Below are positions 13,009 through 25,650 of a DNA stretch of 64,000 bases, piece after piece (position 1 is the first letter of the stretch; each line of letters starts with the position of its first letter). The notes under the pieces were generated by a model that had not been told where the DNA came from, ran no database searches, and saw only the letters and a program-made list of their open reading frames with translations. Source of the stretch: Stercorarius parasiticus (lineage: Eukaryota > Chordata > Aves > Charadriiformes > Stercorariidae); NCBI GenBank assembly GCA_013396915.1, contig VWZL01004332.1:186515-250514 (forward strand), written 5' to 3'. Position numbers and translations under genes: made by a program.

Positions 13009-14807
13009 TGCACCAAACTATATATTCTGATTGCATTAGGTATTTTCCTGTAGCCTCACCATTGAGAGACCTGCAGAAGTTCAGTTACTGAGTTTCAGAA
13101 GAAAGAGCACAAGCACTTCTTGTTGTTGATTGGAAAGACTGAAACTTGTACCCATAGATTTGTATCATGGAGAAAACTGTCAAGCTTTGGTACAGTGTTC
13201 AATGGTGCTAGTCAGATTTTTTCCAGCTGGGACCTGACACTAGCTGTGATGTAGCTATTAAGTCAAAAATGAGGACTGAACAATCCTTGATCTGGCTATC
13301 TAATAAACTCTAAGATAAAATCAATCAAAGTTCAAGCTATTGGAAAATCAACTCCTATTTAGGAACCTCTAATTTAAAACCTTTTTGCGGTTATTTTCAG
13401 GCATGAAGCTTTCAAGAGGGTGCAGGGAAGGATGTATCCTGCACTAAAGATAATAATAGAAAATTAATCAGAGCTGTCGAGTCTACCAGCAGAACCACCA
13501 AGGGAAAGTACCAGATGTGGCCACTGATAGAAACAGTGTATGATCTGGCACAGTGCAATATTGTCAACAATTTGGCACAACTTCATTTGCTCTGTCAAAC
13601 ACTCCTTGTGATGGCAACTGAACTGTCCCACTAGAATTTAAAGCAGGTAAAATAAAAGGGAAAAGGAGAAAATATGTAGCATTCCTCACAACTAAAGTGA
13701 TAAACCAATCTACTCTAAAAACATACAGGCTGAAATCTGCCCTTAGTATAAATCCATAGGATTTACTTCAAGGATGAATTCAGGGTGAACATTGCTACCT
13801 AGCCTCAAATTACAATAAAGATTCTTAAAAATAGAAAGCACAACAACCTCATTTCGTTTCATGAAGGTACACAGACTTACATGCACCTATCCTTTATCTC
13901 TTCTCTTGATTAGAAACTGTTTAACTTTTTTGTGTCATTCCACACTCATTTGGGCTTTGCGGTTCAGATCAGCTAAAATGTGGGCATCAATTTTTATGCA
14001 ATCCATAAAGAGGAAAAAGAAAAAAAAGGGAAATAAAAAAGTAGGAGTGAAAAAACAGAGAAAGCATCAGGGAAAGTAAAATGAATCCAGTAAAGATGTA
14101 AAAAGTAGGGGCATTAGGATAGGAAAAAAAGCATACCTTCCTTCTGGGTCAGGCTTCACCTTCCCAAGAGCCCAAGTCCCTCATAAATGGGTACTTCATT
14201 TTAGCTGTGGCTTGTGGGGTTTTTTTCCTACCAGTACAGTTACACTGAAAATTTAATGTTCATGAAATGAACACTTGGAATCAATGGCAGCTAGAGTCAC
14301 TAGCTTTAAAAAGTTACTCTGAAATGGGTTGCATCATTCACAAACAGCTTGTTGATCTTCTGGTTTTGATCAAAATTATCAGCATTTTTAAAAAGGCAGT
14401 AAACTAGTTTCAAATCTCCCTTTCTCTCTGTTGACAGACAAAAGAAATATGAAATTACAAGCAAATGAAAAAAAAAAAGGCTTTTCCTTTATGAGAATTA
14501 AAAAAAATAAATCACGCAGCGGCTAAGATAAAAAGGACTCCAGTACAGTGGTTAGGTTACCAAACAGAGAATTCCTTGAACTAAATGACAAGGAATACCC
14601 TGCCCAGAGGGGTTATTCTGTTGCAGAACACTGGCACCATGTACCACGGAGAAAAGCACTGCTGCACTGCAATCGGGAAAGTGACAGGGACTATTTCCAA
14701 AAGTGCCCGCTATGTGGATGAAGTCCTTTCTCACTAACGTCAGTCAAAACTTCCAGTAGGATCAAGTTTTTGAGCCTTCTAAAATGGAAACTGCAATACT
14801 GGACTTC

Positions 14808-14826
14808 AAAAAAGAAAAAAAAAAAA
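14808..14826. repeat. A-rich run (A6-G-A12)
   Basis: Nineteen bases with one G interruption. This is simple sequence in an otherwise unique AT-rich region. Confidence 0.95.
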
Positions 14827-17375
14827 GGAAATCAAGTCTGAGGGATGGCACTAAGAGAACCACAGAGGGGCCCAGCCATGGAGGGCCCTAGAATTACTAA
14901 ATGGTTTTCAAGATTTGCATTAATTTATTCTAACAACCCGAAGTTAGAACAGGAGGGTTAGAAAGAATACCTTAATATCGTGAGATGGCAATAAAAATTG
15001 CTGTCCTACTAAGAACCACTGCACCTCTATAGTGTCACAGAAGTGTAACAGGAAAACAATTTTCAACGTTTTCAAATTACTTAAGATATTGTTTGGGTCC
15101 ATGAATATTAGAAAAAAAATCCCAACAGCAGGATTTACTAGCCTATGAGACAAGCCCTCAAGAGAAGTGAAGGAATCCTCTATGGTTTATTAATTTAGGA
15201 TGGATAGGACAAAGCACTAGACGACGTTCTGTAGCAAACAATCTTGCATTGCCAGTGAGTTGTACAAGATGACAGAATATGTCTTCTCCGTAAGCCTGTG
15301 ATTTAGCCAGATGCTCATAATTAAAAATATTCATCTGAGGCTGACTGATTACTACATAGAGCTGCAAGTCTTTGGGAAAACCTGTCCCATGAACAGTCCC
15401 ATTTTTAAAAAGAAAAATAGAGCCCAGTGAGTGCACCACATCAAAAAGTCAAATTAAAGTCACTGGAGACTTTATAAACCAGGAAAAAAAAAATCAAAAT
15501 AATCAGAACAATCAGTTGTTCGGAGATGGACTTCTTCTTTTTCTTGAAAATGCTTCAAGTTTTTTCCAGCATCGCACTTAAGGGAAGGCTTTTGGTTCCT
15601 TTCTTGCTCTTGGTTGATTGCAAGACATTGCTTGATGTTACACTTGAAAACTAATTGGAAATTCTTGGCCAGAGCAGAAGAAAGCTCTTTGTTATGGACT
15701 GTTGTAGAGGGGGGTTCAGTATAACTATATGGAACTATATATAAGTTGGATCATACTGGCCACCTCAGAGTCAATATATCACAAAGTCCTGTTGCTGATG
15801 CACGGGCTTCTATTTTATATTGTACGTAGGGTCCTTTAGTAAGAGTCAGCACTGTATGTTGTGCCACATTGACCCAAACTGTCATGAGGTATACTACAGC
15901 ATCGACGTAAAGCTTCTAGCAGAAATGTATATCATCGCTCCAAAAAGCACAGCTTGGATGTGACATGCAACCTTCTCTGAGGCTGAAATATTTTTGATGC
16001 TGTTGTTAAATCTGAAACACACAAGTTGGTTTCCTAAAAGCAGCTGTTTTCAGTTTTCAGCCAGGCACACACACTTCTATCCCCTACCCAGCAAAGCCTG
16101 GATTCATTAATTTTCAAGCATTTTTGACCTCGCGGAGCTCCATTTTTCAGACAGCCCACGCTTACAGTGTTGGGGTGAAGTCACTTGTTTTGAAGCAAAG
16201 GCTAGAAATGCCTTTAAACAGGCTTGTCTTTATAATTTTCTGTTATTTAATGTGTTTCTCTTATGTGGGGCTACTACCAGAGATCACCTGCAGATACATT
16301 ATGCATGCAGCAAACACTACATGTAGAGAAATTGCAGCCGGCACAGCCACGCCACACCGCAGGGACATGACTTGCAGCTGGTGTGTGCAGGTGCAGCGTC
16401 CCCTCAATGCACCTCCTGGACACCAGCGAATGTCCTGGGTGCTTCCGAACCAGCCAAGCCTGCCTTACTGGGCCAAACTGCGAGAGAAAGTCTGTGGTTC
16501 TTGGAGGAGAACGTTCAGCAAGACAAGTGAAGAATTCCTCCAGCAGCTGGGGGAGATATCACTAGAAATAATTTGATGGAATTGATAAAGGGGAAATTTC
16601 AGTCTAATATTTTGACGCTCTCATCAGTGTCACCAGGACTGGTGAGACTTGTTCAACTGTGTAATAATCATCCAGGAAAACAGATGAAGTTTTGTCACAT
16701 GAAAAATGGAAGAATAATTTGACACATTATTCAGATGTATACTTTCTGAAATGGTTCTGCACCGGCAGGTGGATTGGACAAACCATCTCTTTTCCAGATC
16801 CGGGGCCAGCTCCTTTTCAGCTGTATATCAGCATCGCTTCTCTGAAACCAGGAGAGCAATCCTACCTTACACATGACAGCTTGACGCTGAATTTCTGTGA
16901 GGCTTAATGTCTACCTACAAAGCACCTCCACTGAAGTCTCATAGGGATTTTGACTCTGCAGTTGTGTGACATGAAAATTTCCAAAATTGTAACAGAAAAC
17001 TCAAACACGCCCTAGGAATAAGTGATTATTTCCTACTAAGATATCTCTACGACAGTGCAAGGGACCTGATGCCTGTGAAAACTCCAGTAGTGGAGGGCAG
17101 AACACAATCTAGTCCTTAATGGAGTTAGGAAGAAGAGGAATGTTTAAAATAATGTTGAAACGTTCCTTTTCTTAAATGCAAAGCAGATTTCAGACAAAAA
17201 GTTGTTTCCCATTTTGAAGTATTTTACCTGTGAGCTGAAATCTTTTCCCTTTAAGAGAAAAGACAGCTCTGTGCAAAAGGTTTTGATATTAGGATACTCA
17301 TTACAGGGCAATTACAGTCTACAGCAAAGGCAGTTCTGGAACTTTCATGAAAATCTTCTGCCACTTTTCCACTGG

Positions 17376-17583
17376 TCATAGATCACGTTTTCCAGGCTCA
17401 GACATCAGAAGCCTGATAAGTGAGTAATCCTTAAAGAGTTTGCCTTCATCTTTTGCAACCTGCAGGGAAAGGGCTTCTCTGAGATCCAAAAGCTCACTGA
17501 TGGTAAATGGTTCAGGTGAGACCATTTTCTCCAGCAGTTTTATCCTCGCTGAAGTTAAACCCACTGCACTGAGTACTCAGTTG
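17376..17583 (-). other. Weak exon candidate with 49-codon frame
   Basis: On the minus strand a long pyrimidine tract (complement of 17590-17617) runs into CAAACAG, a good 3' splice site ending at 17584. Downstream, an ATG at 17525-17523 sits in a strong initiation context (A at -3, G at +4) and opens a frame of 49 codons ending in TGA at 17378-17376. The peptide starts MVSPEPFTISELLDLREALS, lacks Cys and Trp, and is rich in Leu, Glu and Lys, so it could form amphipathic helices. An upstream in-frame TGA just after the acceptor means the frame would have to start at this ATG, or use one of the later AGs. No family is recognised. It may be an exon of an unannotated transcript or chance. Confidence 0.15.
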
Positions 17584-18028
17584 CTGTTTGAAGGGGAAGG
17601 GAAGAAAGAAAAAAGAATAAAATGCAATCTTCCTCCAGCTCAATCCAAATGCCTTTTCTGTAGACCTTGGAAACTGACTGCAATTTCGGTCAAAAGAGCT
17701 TATCTAGTGGGGGCTACCTTTTGCACACAAAGCATCCTGGCCAAAGGATCATGTACAAAATGCACCCCAGGAGGATTAAATCCAAGTGGGAGGCTCACTT
17801 CTCTCTGCCACTTGGGTTGCTGCAGAAGGGAGGGAGTGGTATATTGCAGTCTGTTATCAGCGAGGGCAGGATCCACCATCTTAAAACCTCTCTTCATCTA
17901 GTCTGTGAGAGGTGAGAAATGAGACTGGAGCTCTCACTGTTTCCTTGCTTGGGCACACGCTTGACAGCTCAGCCAGGCGTTTCACCCACGGCATTTCATC
18001 AAAGCTTCCACGTCCCCCACAACTCCAA

Positions 18029-18050
18029 ACACACACACACACACACACAC
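18029..18050. repeat. (AC)11 microsatellite
   Basis: There are eleven uninterrupted AC units, flanked by related AAACACCCAC sequence. It is the longest pure dinucleotide run noticed in the window and is probably length-polymorphic. Alternating purine-pyrimidine AC runs can also adopt Z-DNA. Confidence 0.97.
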
Positions 18051-18574
18051 AAACACCCACAGAGCTGAGGAAATAATAGCAGCATGCTGACAAAGGTTCG
18101 TTGTGAAACATGCTGTCATAGCAGCAAAGGCCTTTCTAAATCCACACAAATGTTTTCCATTAGCAAGATCTAACTGATGATGCTTACTCATAGGAGCAAA
18201 ATTGACAGCAAAGGAAGACAAAGTAGAAAGAGGAGATCATGGTTAGACTATGTGATATCACAGAAGGAGAAAGGGATCACCCCCCATTTGGGAATAACAA
18301 CATATTTATGTATATTTATGCATTTGGGTAAATTGTTTTTCCACCACTCTGTTTCCACTGGACTGTGGAAGAAAGGAGACTTACATCTGTGGTCTTTGCA
18401 TTGTACTTTTCTAACAGCAGGACATGTGCAATAAGATATGTTTATTTTACTTGCCACTTATTTATCACCTCAACTAGAAATATTCCTAAAGAATAGTGCT
18501 CGCGTTGTAGCAGCTGATTAAAGGTTTTCCTCAGAAGAGACACAGGAATCTTCACTTTCCCCCAGCACTGAGCT

Positions 18575-18710
18575 CTGTAGAGCTGCGGTCAGTCAGGCGC
18601 AGCGCGTGGCCCGGCGGCGTGGCAGCGAGGAACACCTTCACCAGAGCCACGGGAGGCCTGTTCAGCCTGCTGCAAACGTGAGGGGCAGAAAGGGGAGCTG
18701 GAACACGTGT
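18575..18710. other. Isolated CpG-dense patch
   Basis: Eight CpG dinucleotides fall within 18586-18627 (GCGCAGCGCGTGGCCCGGCG and neighbours), and others follow at 18650, 18677 and 18706, in surroundings almost free of CpG. The last lies in a CACGTG E-box. On the minus strand a frame through the patch has mostly G or C at third positions (read as RLNRPPVALVKVFLAATPPG), but it has no ATG. It could be a small unmethylated regulatory patch, an exon fragment, or a local GC-biased conversion tract. Confidence 0.35.
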
Positions 18711-19275
18711 CCTAACTGAAGGACCAAATGCAGGAATTTAAATGCTTCTTTTCCTAGGGCCCTTGAGACAAATCTTAAAGGACAGCTTGGGATAGAACTA
18801 AACAGCTCTTTTATAAACCCAGACAAAATAAGAAGAAAACAGGGTAAGGCTGCTCCTCGCAGGACACAGGGTCCTTGTCTGGCTGGACAGCGGGTCTGAG
18901 GTTGTGCGGTTATTCCTTTGCAACCTACGTTCTGACACGTATTTAAATGTACGCCCTCCCACGGCTACCGGAGACAACCTCTTGATTTTTGTTCCATTAT
19001 AAACAGACCAAATAAATTTTTTTGTCATTCATTAACTCTCTAATATTTTCTTAATTTAATCTCTTCCACTTTCAATTATGAAAGCCTTTGAGATTTGAGT
19101 TGTTAGTCAGGCATGGGGGTGCTTCATTTAAGGGCTTTTTGCAATGGTTTAATTAGCAATCAGAGGCTTAGCTGCTTTGCTTAGAGACGCTGTCAGAAGA
19201 AATAGTGATCCTTTGATACTAAGTTTGGAGAACAGATTTCTACTGATGTTTTATGAGCTGGGATAGTTCTGATTC

Positions 19276-19287
19276 TTTTTTTTTTTT
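19276..19287. repeat. Poly(T) run
   Basis: Twelve T follow GATTC. It may equally be an A run on the minus strand. No adjoining element is recognised. Confidence 0.9.
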
Positions 19288-19405
19288 GCATTCTCAACAC
19301 TACTATAATAAATATCTCCATTTGCTATTTTTCCTCCAAACAGGTACTCCTTCTCTCCAACCTTGGATAAGCAGAACTTGAAATTTTCCGTACTAAAACA
19401 ACAAA

Positions 19406-19475
19406 ATTCATAAATTCTTGAGGTCAGAGATGACCGTTTGATCATGTAATACAACACTGTAGCAGACATTCACAG
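19406..19475 (-). mobile_element. Probable ancient CR1-type LINE remnant
   Basis: The plus strand reads, in broken form, like the reverse complement of an older CR1 3' end common in archosaurs and turtles: a block resembling AAATTCTTGAGGTCAGAGAT, then GACC, then GATCATNTAAT, then ACAACACTGTA. The order and spacing of these blocks match my memory of the family, but many positions differ and no octamer tail is clear. No coding frame survives. It could be a chance resemblance over about 60 bp; a RepeatMasker search with an archosaur library would decide. Confidence 0.4.
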
Positions 19476-21286
19476 TCAGGTCTGTATATAAAAACTATGT
19501 TGTAAACTTACATTGCAATAACCAGAACCATATTTTATAACCTCACGGCACCAGGACGTGCAGTTAGCTGCTTCGATGCCTATGATCTACTGCACATGCT
19601 AATTAACTGCACGTGCATTTTTCTGCCCGGATTTCCAAACCCATTTTGAAAGATGCATGTACCTGATGCACTTTAAAGCACCTTTTTGTCTGCTGTAGAA
19701 AACAATTTTCATTATGTAAAAATGTTTATATTTCGAACCCTTCATTTGAACACATAGACCCCTTCCCCTGTGGGAGGACAGGGATCAAAGTTCACCGTAT
19801 ATCCACAGGCTGGAGAAAGTTACTTTCTTTCAATGCATATAGTGTTATTGTGGAATAGTCGCCAGTATAGTTATCAATTGGCTATTGTAGATTTTAAGAG
19901 AGATCTGAAAAATAAATGCTAGCTTACTTCCTGCAGTAATGTTGACATTCAGGATTATTTTCTGTTGCGGACCTTTTAATGCAAAGGTGTAATCTGAAAG
20001 GCTGTTAAATATTTTAAGAAAATTCCAGAAAGCTCCGACCGAGAAGTTTCAAAGTACCTCATTGCAATATTTAGTTTCAATATTTTCATTAGAAATATAA
20101 TAGACTTTTTCCCATGGAAAACTTTTTTTAGGGAATCCTTATTTGCTCCTGGCAAATATTTCTGCCTAAAATATTTCAAACTGCGATACTTCTGATTACT
20201 TAAAGTTTAGGTATGCTACAGATACTGTGAAGTATCATAGCAGGTAAAAAAGTATAATTCACATCATATGGCTTTACAGCCTTTTTTTCATGAACCACTA
20301 AAGCTGGTAAAAACTGCTGTACATCACTGGAAGTGAAGCCTCTGGGATAGCACGTGTTCTGTGCCCACATGTCCCAGAGGAAATTGTCACTAGGATTTCA
20401 GATGAAGTTAAGACAGCTTAAGGCCATTACAGGCCAGGATGCTTTCAGCATCTCAAGCATCTTGGATACCAGGTACTGAACTCACCCTTCCCTTTGCTGC
20501 TTTGGCCAGATGGCTGAAGAAGGGATGAGGGGGAAAGATGAGCTGCTCTCTTCCTTACATCTTTGTAGCTGGGGAGGAGACACTAACTGGTACGTCAGCT
20601 ATTTCCCAAGGACAGCTTGCTGAAAAGGGGGGTAAATGAAGTGGGAAATATCTACAAGATGACCAGATCCTCAGCTGCAGGACACCAGTATGCTTTTACT
20701 GAAATGTGAATTATTCTGCATGATACTAGCTAAGCATCTGTGTTCTTTTGGTCTCGTCACCTTTAGGAAGCTAAATTGATAGATTTTAAAACCTGTCATC
20801 ACGGCAAGAGTAGAAGACAGTGGCAGTGATTAAAACGACAATGATCCACATTATGCCTTTTATATTTTAAATAGGGTGAGCTCGGTCATAAAGTTTAAGT
20901 ACTCTTGGTCTATAAAACAGAAAAAAGTTTTAAGGCAGCACCACAGAATGACATAAGAGACACCATCTCAGGCCTAGGAGAAATACGAGTAACCTAAAAG
21001 GCACTGGCTATGATTATATACATTACTGCAATTCAGTCTTTGGGCTCCCTGCTAGGAATGCTTGAAAGAGTGGCAGTGATGGTCAGTTGCTGATTTATGT
21101 ACTAGAAGCATGGTGTCAGAGGAAAAAAAATAAATTCTGCCCTTTGTATAAAGCCTCAGCATTTCATCAAAGTACTTTTAATAAAAACTATGCTGACAGG
21201 ATTGCACGAGATGTTAATACCAATAGTTCTAAAGGAGGCAAAGAAAATATCTGGGCATCGGAGCTAGATTATTGCTGGCTAGTGTG

Positions 21287-21314
21287 TGTGCATGTGTGAA
21301 TGTGCATGTGTGAG
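21287..21314. repeat. 14-bp tandem duplication, GT-rich
   Basis: TGTGCATGTGTGAA is followed directly by TGTGCATGTGTGAG, two copies differing only at the last base. They lie at the end of a short GT run, so replication slippage is the simplest origin. Confidence 0.9.
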
Positions 21315-24300
21315 ACTAAAATGACCGGTTTCCCCTGCAGAATGCACCACTGGGGATAGAATGATACAGGGAATGGCTCATGGTCTGTGTGTCTGATGGT
21401 AAAAATCAATGACTTGCCTTATTGAAAGGTGCCCTCAGGGGCAAAAAGCAGTGAATAGCTTATTAGTTTGTGTGTGCATGCTGGCAGATGATAAAGCAGC
21501 ATTGAAATCAGTCATAGACCATAATAAAGTATCCATCCCCATCTTAAAGCCAGTGTGTACTTCTGTCTCAGGGGAATATGCCTCCATTAACCCAAACTGT
21601 GCAGTAACTCATCTTTAACCACAGTACAAATATGCAGTAGAAGAGGAACCAATAATGATTTCTTACGGTTACTGATGCAAAAAATATAGCGGATAAATTA
21701 CTGGCGTGCAGGGCAAGATTCTTTTCAGTGTAATATTCCATAATTCTATTTTACTATTATCTGGAATGGTGTGGATGGACTCCAGCTGAGGATCTGGCCT
21801 GATACCAGAAATATTTTACTCACTTCCAGAATAAAAGAGGAAAACATGGAGTGATGCAACAAAGAAAAGATGCAAGAGACAGAATGTTCCGACCATTTTC
21901 CCTGTCAGTAAACTCTGTTTGGGAGTATATTCGGGTCATCCATTCAGATACGTAAGAACCACACACAACTACATTGTCACTGAAGTATTTATTGACCTTA
22001 GAATGTTGTCGTGCTAGGCATTACATGTCATGCCCTGGGATGGTTTGCTTTGATGGCAAACAGCTGATTAATGCCAATAATGCCTTCAGCAAACATAATA
22101 GCCATTTAATGTGAAGTTTTCCCATAAGATCACTAGGGCAGATTCAGGCTAAGAAAGAGAGGTGATGATTTCTCTTGGTTGCAAGGTGAAAGTACCGACT
22201 TCAGTAAGTATTTTCATGCTTTAATTATTTCCTAAGAGATGCTGACGGCATATGTGCTTGTATCCATGGATATACAAAACTAGTACAAAGTGTGTCCTTT
22301 TTAAAGGACTTGACACTTCAAATATGTAGCATTTTGTCTTGAAATATGTCAGCAATGGCCATATGGGGCAGAATAATTCCCTTAGCTGGAGTAACTGATG
22401 TGTAGCATTTATTAAACAGATGGATAGACACGTGTACGCTCACACACAGATCTGCTAACATTATGTTAGTTGTGGCACTCCCTGAAGGACATGCCTCTGG
22501 AAACCACAGGCAGAAATCCTGTCATCATATTGTTATGTAGAAAGGTGCTAATGGCTTCCATAATGGACCTTCTAATAAAATGCTATACAAAAAGAGTTGA
22601 GCGTATAGTATAGCAGTTGCATCCAGAAAGTCAATAAGGCTCTTGCACCACTTAAGCACTTGTTCTTTTCTTAGAAATTTCTGAACTTTCCATTGCAGCA
22701 GCCACTGAAGGAAGAGCGATTGGGCCAAGGAGCCTTGCAGCAGGACTTCCCCAGGTGTAAAGTCAAGGGGAGGAACAGGGAAAGTCTGTCTAAGCAGCTG
22801 TATTTGACTGAGATTTGCGAGTGCCCTGGAAAGAAGTGGTGGAAGCATTGGTGGGTAGGATAGAGATCCCACTTGAGAAATCTATAGCTACAAGTTGTTG
22901 TCCCCTTTTCTTAAGGAAGCAGGCCTTATCAGGTACAAAAGGTATGCCACTTACATTTAGGTTAATCCTTCACACTTCATCACAATGTAAAAGGCTGTTC
23001 CTTTTCTAGTGTGGTAGATGTCTAGGGCTTTACTGAGTGTACACAGTAATTCAAAAGAAAAACAAGAAACAGCACAAAAGCCCCCATCAAAATCACCATT
23101 GACAAATTAAACTTGTGGAAAACAAATGGTAATCACTCTCTATTAGCTACTCACAAATTTGAGTTTAGAATACAACAGATCATGATGTAACCTAAAAAAT
23201 TTTGCAAAATATGGCAGATGTTGTGAAAGAAATGTGATACATCAGATGGAAGTGAGTGGCTGAAATTTTTCATTCTACTTTGCAGAATAGCAGTTGCACA
23301 GCCTGATACCAATTTAATCTTTTCTTTTTTCTTTTCTTTTTCCCCCACAGGTATGCATGCAGCATGCTGCAAAGTACTGCTGAAGAAACTTTTGTGCTCT
23401 TCTTTTACTTTGTCTTCTTCAGGACAAGTCATACGCGATATTAAGCTGTAAATGTTTTCAGTTATTCATTACTTCATTCCACTGTATAAAGCACTTTTTG
23501 GGGGGTGATCTACATCTGTGAACTTGGACAAGCCACTCCTTGTATGACATTATGTAGAGGTAAAAGCATTTATAGCACTAGCATGTTGTGAGGACTGATT
23601 GTGAAGGAAGATTGGAAAACGGCTAGTCTCTCTGGTAATATGGAGCACATATGTATCTAAGACAGATTAATAATGACATGCTTTATGTGATATATTATAT
23701 AAAACATGCTTGAAATTTGTCAACATTGGACTGCTCCATTATGGATCAATCTTTACCTTACCATTGCATTTTGGGCTTTCAACACAATCATGAAAGGATT
23801 TCAAATAACACCAGGAGAATGTGCAGGTGAACAGAAATGAAGGAATGGGAAGTGCACTTAGAAAAGGAAGCAGGGTCTTTCTGTAAAGACAACTGGCTTT
23901 TATCTCCTCACAGCTGACCGCGTGCTGAGGAGTGCAGGCTATTCCCCAGCTAAACACGCAGCAAGGAATGGTAGATAGAAAGGCAAAAATGAATGCACTA
24001 TTACTGCTAACTTTTTAGAGGGGAAACACAACCTTCCTTGTACCAGTACAAAGTTCCTCTAGTTCTTTAAAAGATACACAGTGGTTTTGGACTTGTTGCA
24101 CCACAGATTGAGAGAGAGAATTAAAATGACTATGTTGCCAGTATGCAAAATATTCCAGGAGGCTTCCCCAACCAAGAATAACATACAATCAAGAAGATCA
24201 GTTACTGTACACGTGATTATAATGCTTCCTCCACAGAAATCCACACCAGTAACCACACTTGCTTGGTGCCTCAGTCTCTCCTAACACAATTCTCTTGAAA

Positions 24301-24935
24301 GGAAAAGGATGACTGATGGCCTCATTTGAGGACTGATCCAAAGGCTGCTGAATTCAATGTGTCCGTTTATGTTAGCATTTCAGATGAGATAAGGATTGTC
24401 CTTTTAAAACAGCTCTTCCAGTTTCCCCCATTTACTGTGTTTTGGTTTGCTCTTGGAGATCACTGCATTCCTTTCAAATGAAACTAAATGGGAATTGCAC
24501 TCCAGGAGCGTACCTATGGGTGCCAGTTCATGATAGGAGGTCAGTCCATGAAATTGGACTAGAGCTAATGTAAAGTAACTCTCCTTTCCCAAACACACAC
24601 GTTGTAGGTACCAGGTCCTTAGCAGCCACTGTTTCAAGCTGCAGATAGGTGCCTATTGTGCTGCCCTCCTTGTGAGGGCAGATATAGCCAAAAAGATACC
24701 CTTCTGGACACCTGACCCCTCACAGCCTGCTAAAATTGAAGAGATCCCTGCACAAAAGAAGGGGAAGATTGGGTAGCATTATAAGTCATGATATAGGTTT
24801 CCAGCTAAAATGGGAAAATACATTTTGTTTTTCTCTACTTGGCTCTTTCCTCAGGAGCTGCAATTTCACACACAGCAAAAGAAAATAAATGCAAAAATTA
24901 TTGTGGACACTAACACTTTTTTTTTTCTTTCCTAG

Positions 24936-24972
24936 GAACCTCATAATAAGACTACTCTGATTCCCTAAGGAG
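24936..24972 (+). other. Weak micro-exon candidate (37 nt)
   Basis: A run of T/C (CACTTTTTTTTTTCTTTCCTAG) ends at 24935 as a strong acceptor. Only 37 bases later, GAG is followed by GTAAAT, a fair donor. All three frames contain a stop, so it could only be non-coding or the final coding exon in one frame (EPHNKTTLIP then stop). It is reported because a good acceptor and a donor frame it closely; such pairs also arise by chance. Confidence 0.15.
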
Positions 24973-25547
24973 GTAAATTTGATATTTCTCCAGTGTGAAT
25001 CCAGACCCCTTCTGGATATTAATCTACTTCACAAAGTCATTACGAATAATTTAGCATAAAAGCAGCCTTTTTCCTCACAAGACAAAGCGCTGAGGCTGAA
25101 GCATTTGTAGAGCAGTGTGAAAAACATACTGTAGCCGCCTTGTCTCCATTTGGATGGAGTATAAATAAGGAAATTTGGCTGCAAATCCTGTCAGTCTCTT
25201 AGTCTTATTTAGCACAAATATTCAGGAAAAACAATGATAATATCATTTGGCTTGCTTTTTTTTTTTTTACAGTGCTAAGTCAATGCATAATTACTGGCAA
25301 GCATTTCTGACTGCATTTTAGATGAGCATTTTGACAAAATATAATATTGGAAACAATCTTTATCAAACATTCATGTGTAGTGTGAGAGATAAAAACAGGA
25401 ATCCATAATTCATACGGCAGAGTGTATTACCAAGTGTGAATAAGAGGCTGAATTTAAATGAGGAGGTCTGAACAATATTTTCTGCGAGGCATCTGCTTTA
25501 ATCATTTACATTATTCACTAGGTTTTCCAGAACTGTAAATCTTAAAC

Positions 25548-25650
25548 ATATATTTGTGTTTGTGAGAATGTGTATGTAAATACACACATATATGCACACA
25601 TACACAAAGCATTATACATATCCACACATCAGCACACATTCACGCAGATA
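25548..25650. repeat. Imperfect TG/CA-rich tract
   Basis: A TG-rich stretch (TTTGTGTTTGTGAGAATGTG) passes directly into a CA-rich one (TACACACATATATGCACACA), then continues as scattered CACA units to about 25650. The strand switch creates a short potential hairpin around GTGTATGTAAATACAC. It looks like a decayed microsatellite. Confidence 0.7.

Larger units (their letters stand above)
5301..16100. other. Non-coding, no gene seen
   Basis: Apart from the terminal-exon candidate, I see only unique AT-rich DNA. It includes a T run at 5871-5882 and an A run near 5921-5931 on the same strand, a pyrimidine-rich stretch at about 10558-10680, and an A run at 9481-9490. Frames of 60-116 codons have no family resemblance. 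Confidence 0.75.
16101..19405. other. Non-coding, locally GC-richer
   Basis: This holds the longest open frame of the window (16124-16576, 150 codons), which starts with TTG; its first ATG is at 16208. It has no recognisable domain and sits in a locally GC-richer stretch, which explains its length. The exon candidate at 17376-17583, the AC microsatellite and the CpG patch also lie here. Confidence 0.7.
19476..25547. other. Non-coding, no gene seen
   Basis: Unique AT-rich sequence containing the GT duplication and three strong acceptor-like tracts at 23318-23350, 24915-24935 and 25256-25272. The stretches 22000-22200 and 25060-25500 look like candidate conserved non-coding DNA. No gene is supported. 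Confidence 0.75.

Noticed and set aside
16124..16576. Longest open frame, 150 codons, plus strand
   Set aside because: It starts with TTG; the first ATG is at 16208. It shows no domain or family resemblance, and the length is within what the window size and composition give by chance.
18234..18262. Sequence GATCATGGTTAGACTATGTG resembling a plus-strand CR1 3' end
   Set aside because: Only about 20 bases resemble the family, and neither the CCTTCCAACC block nor the octamers follow.
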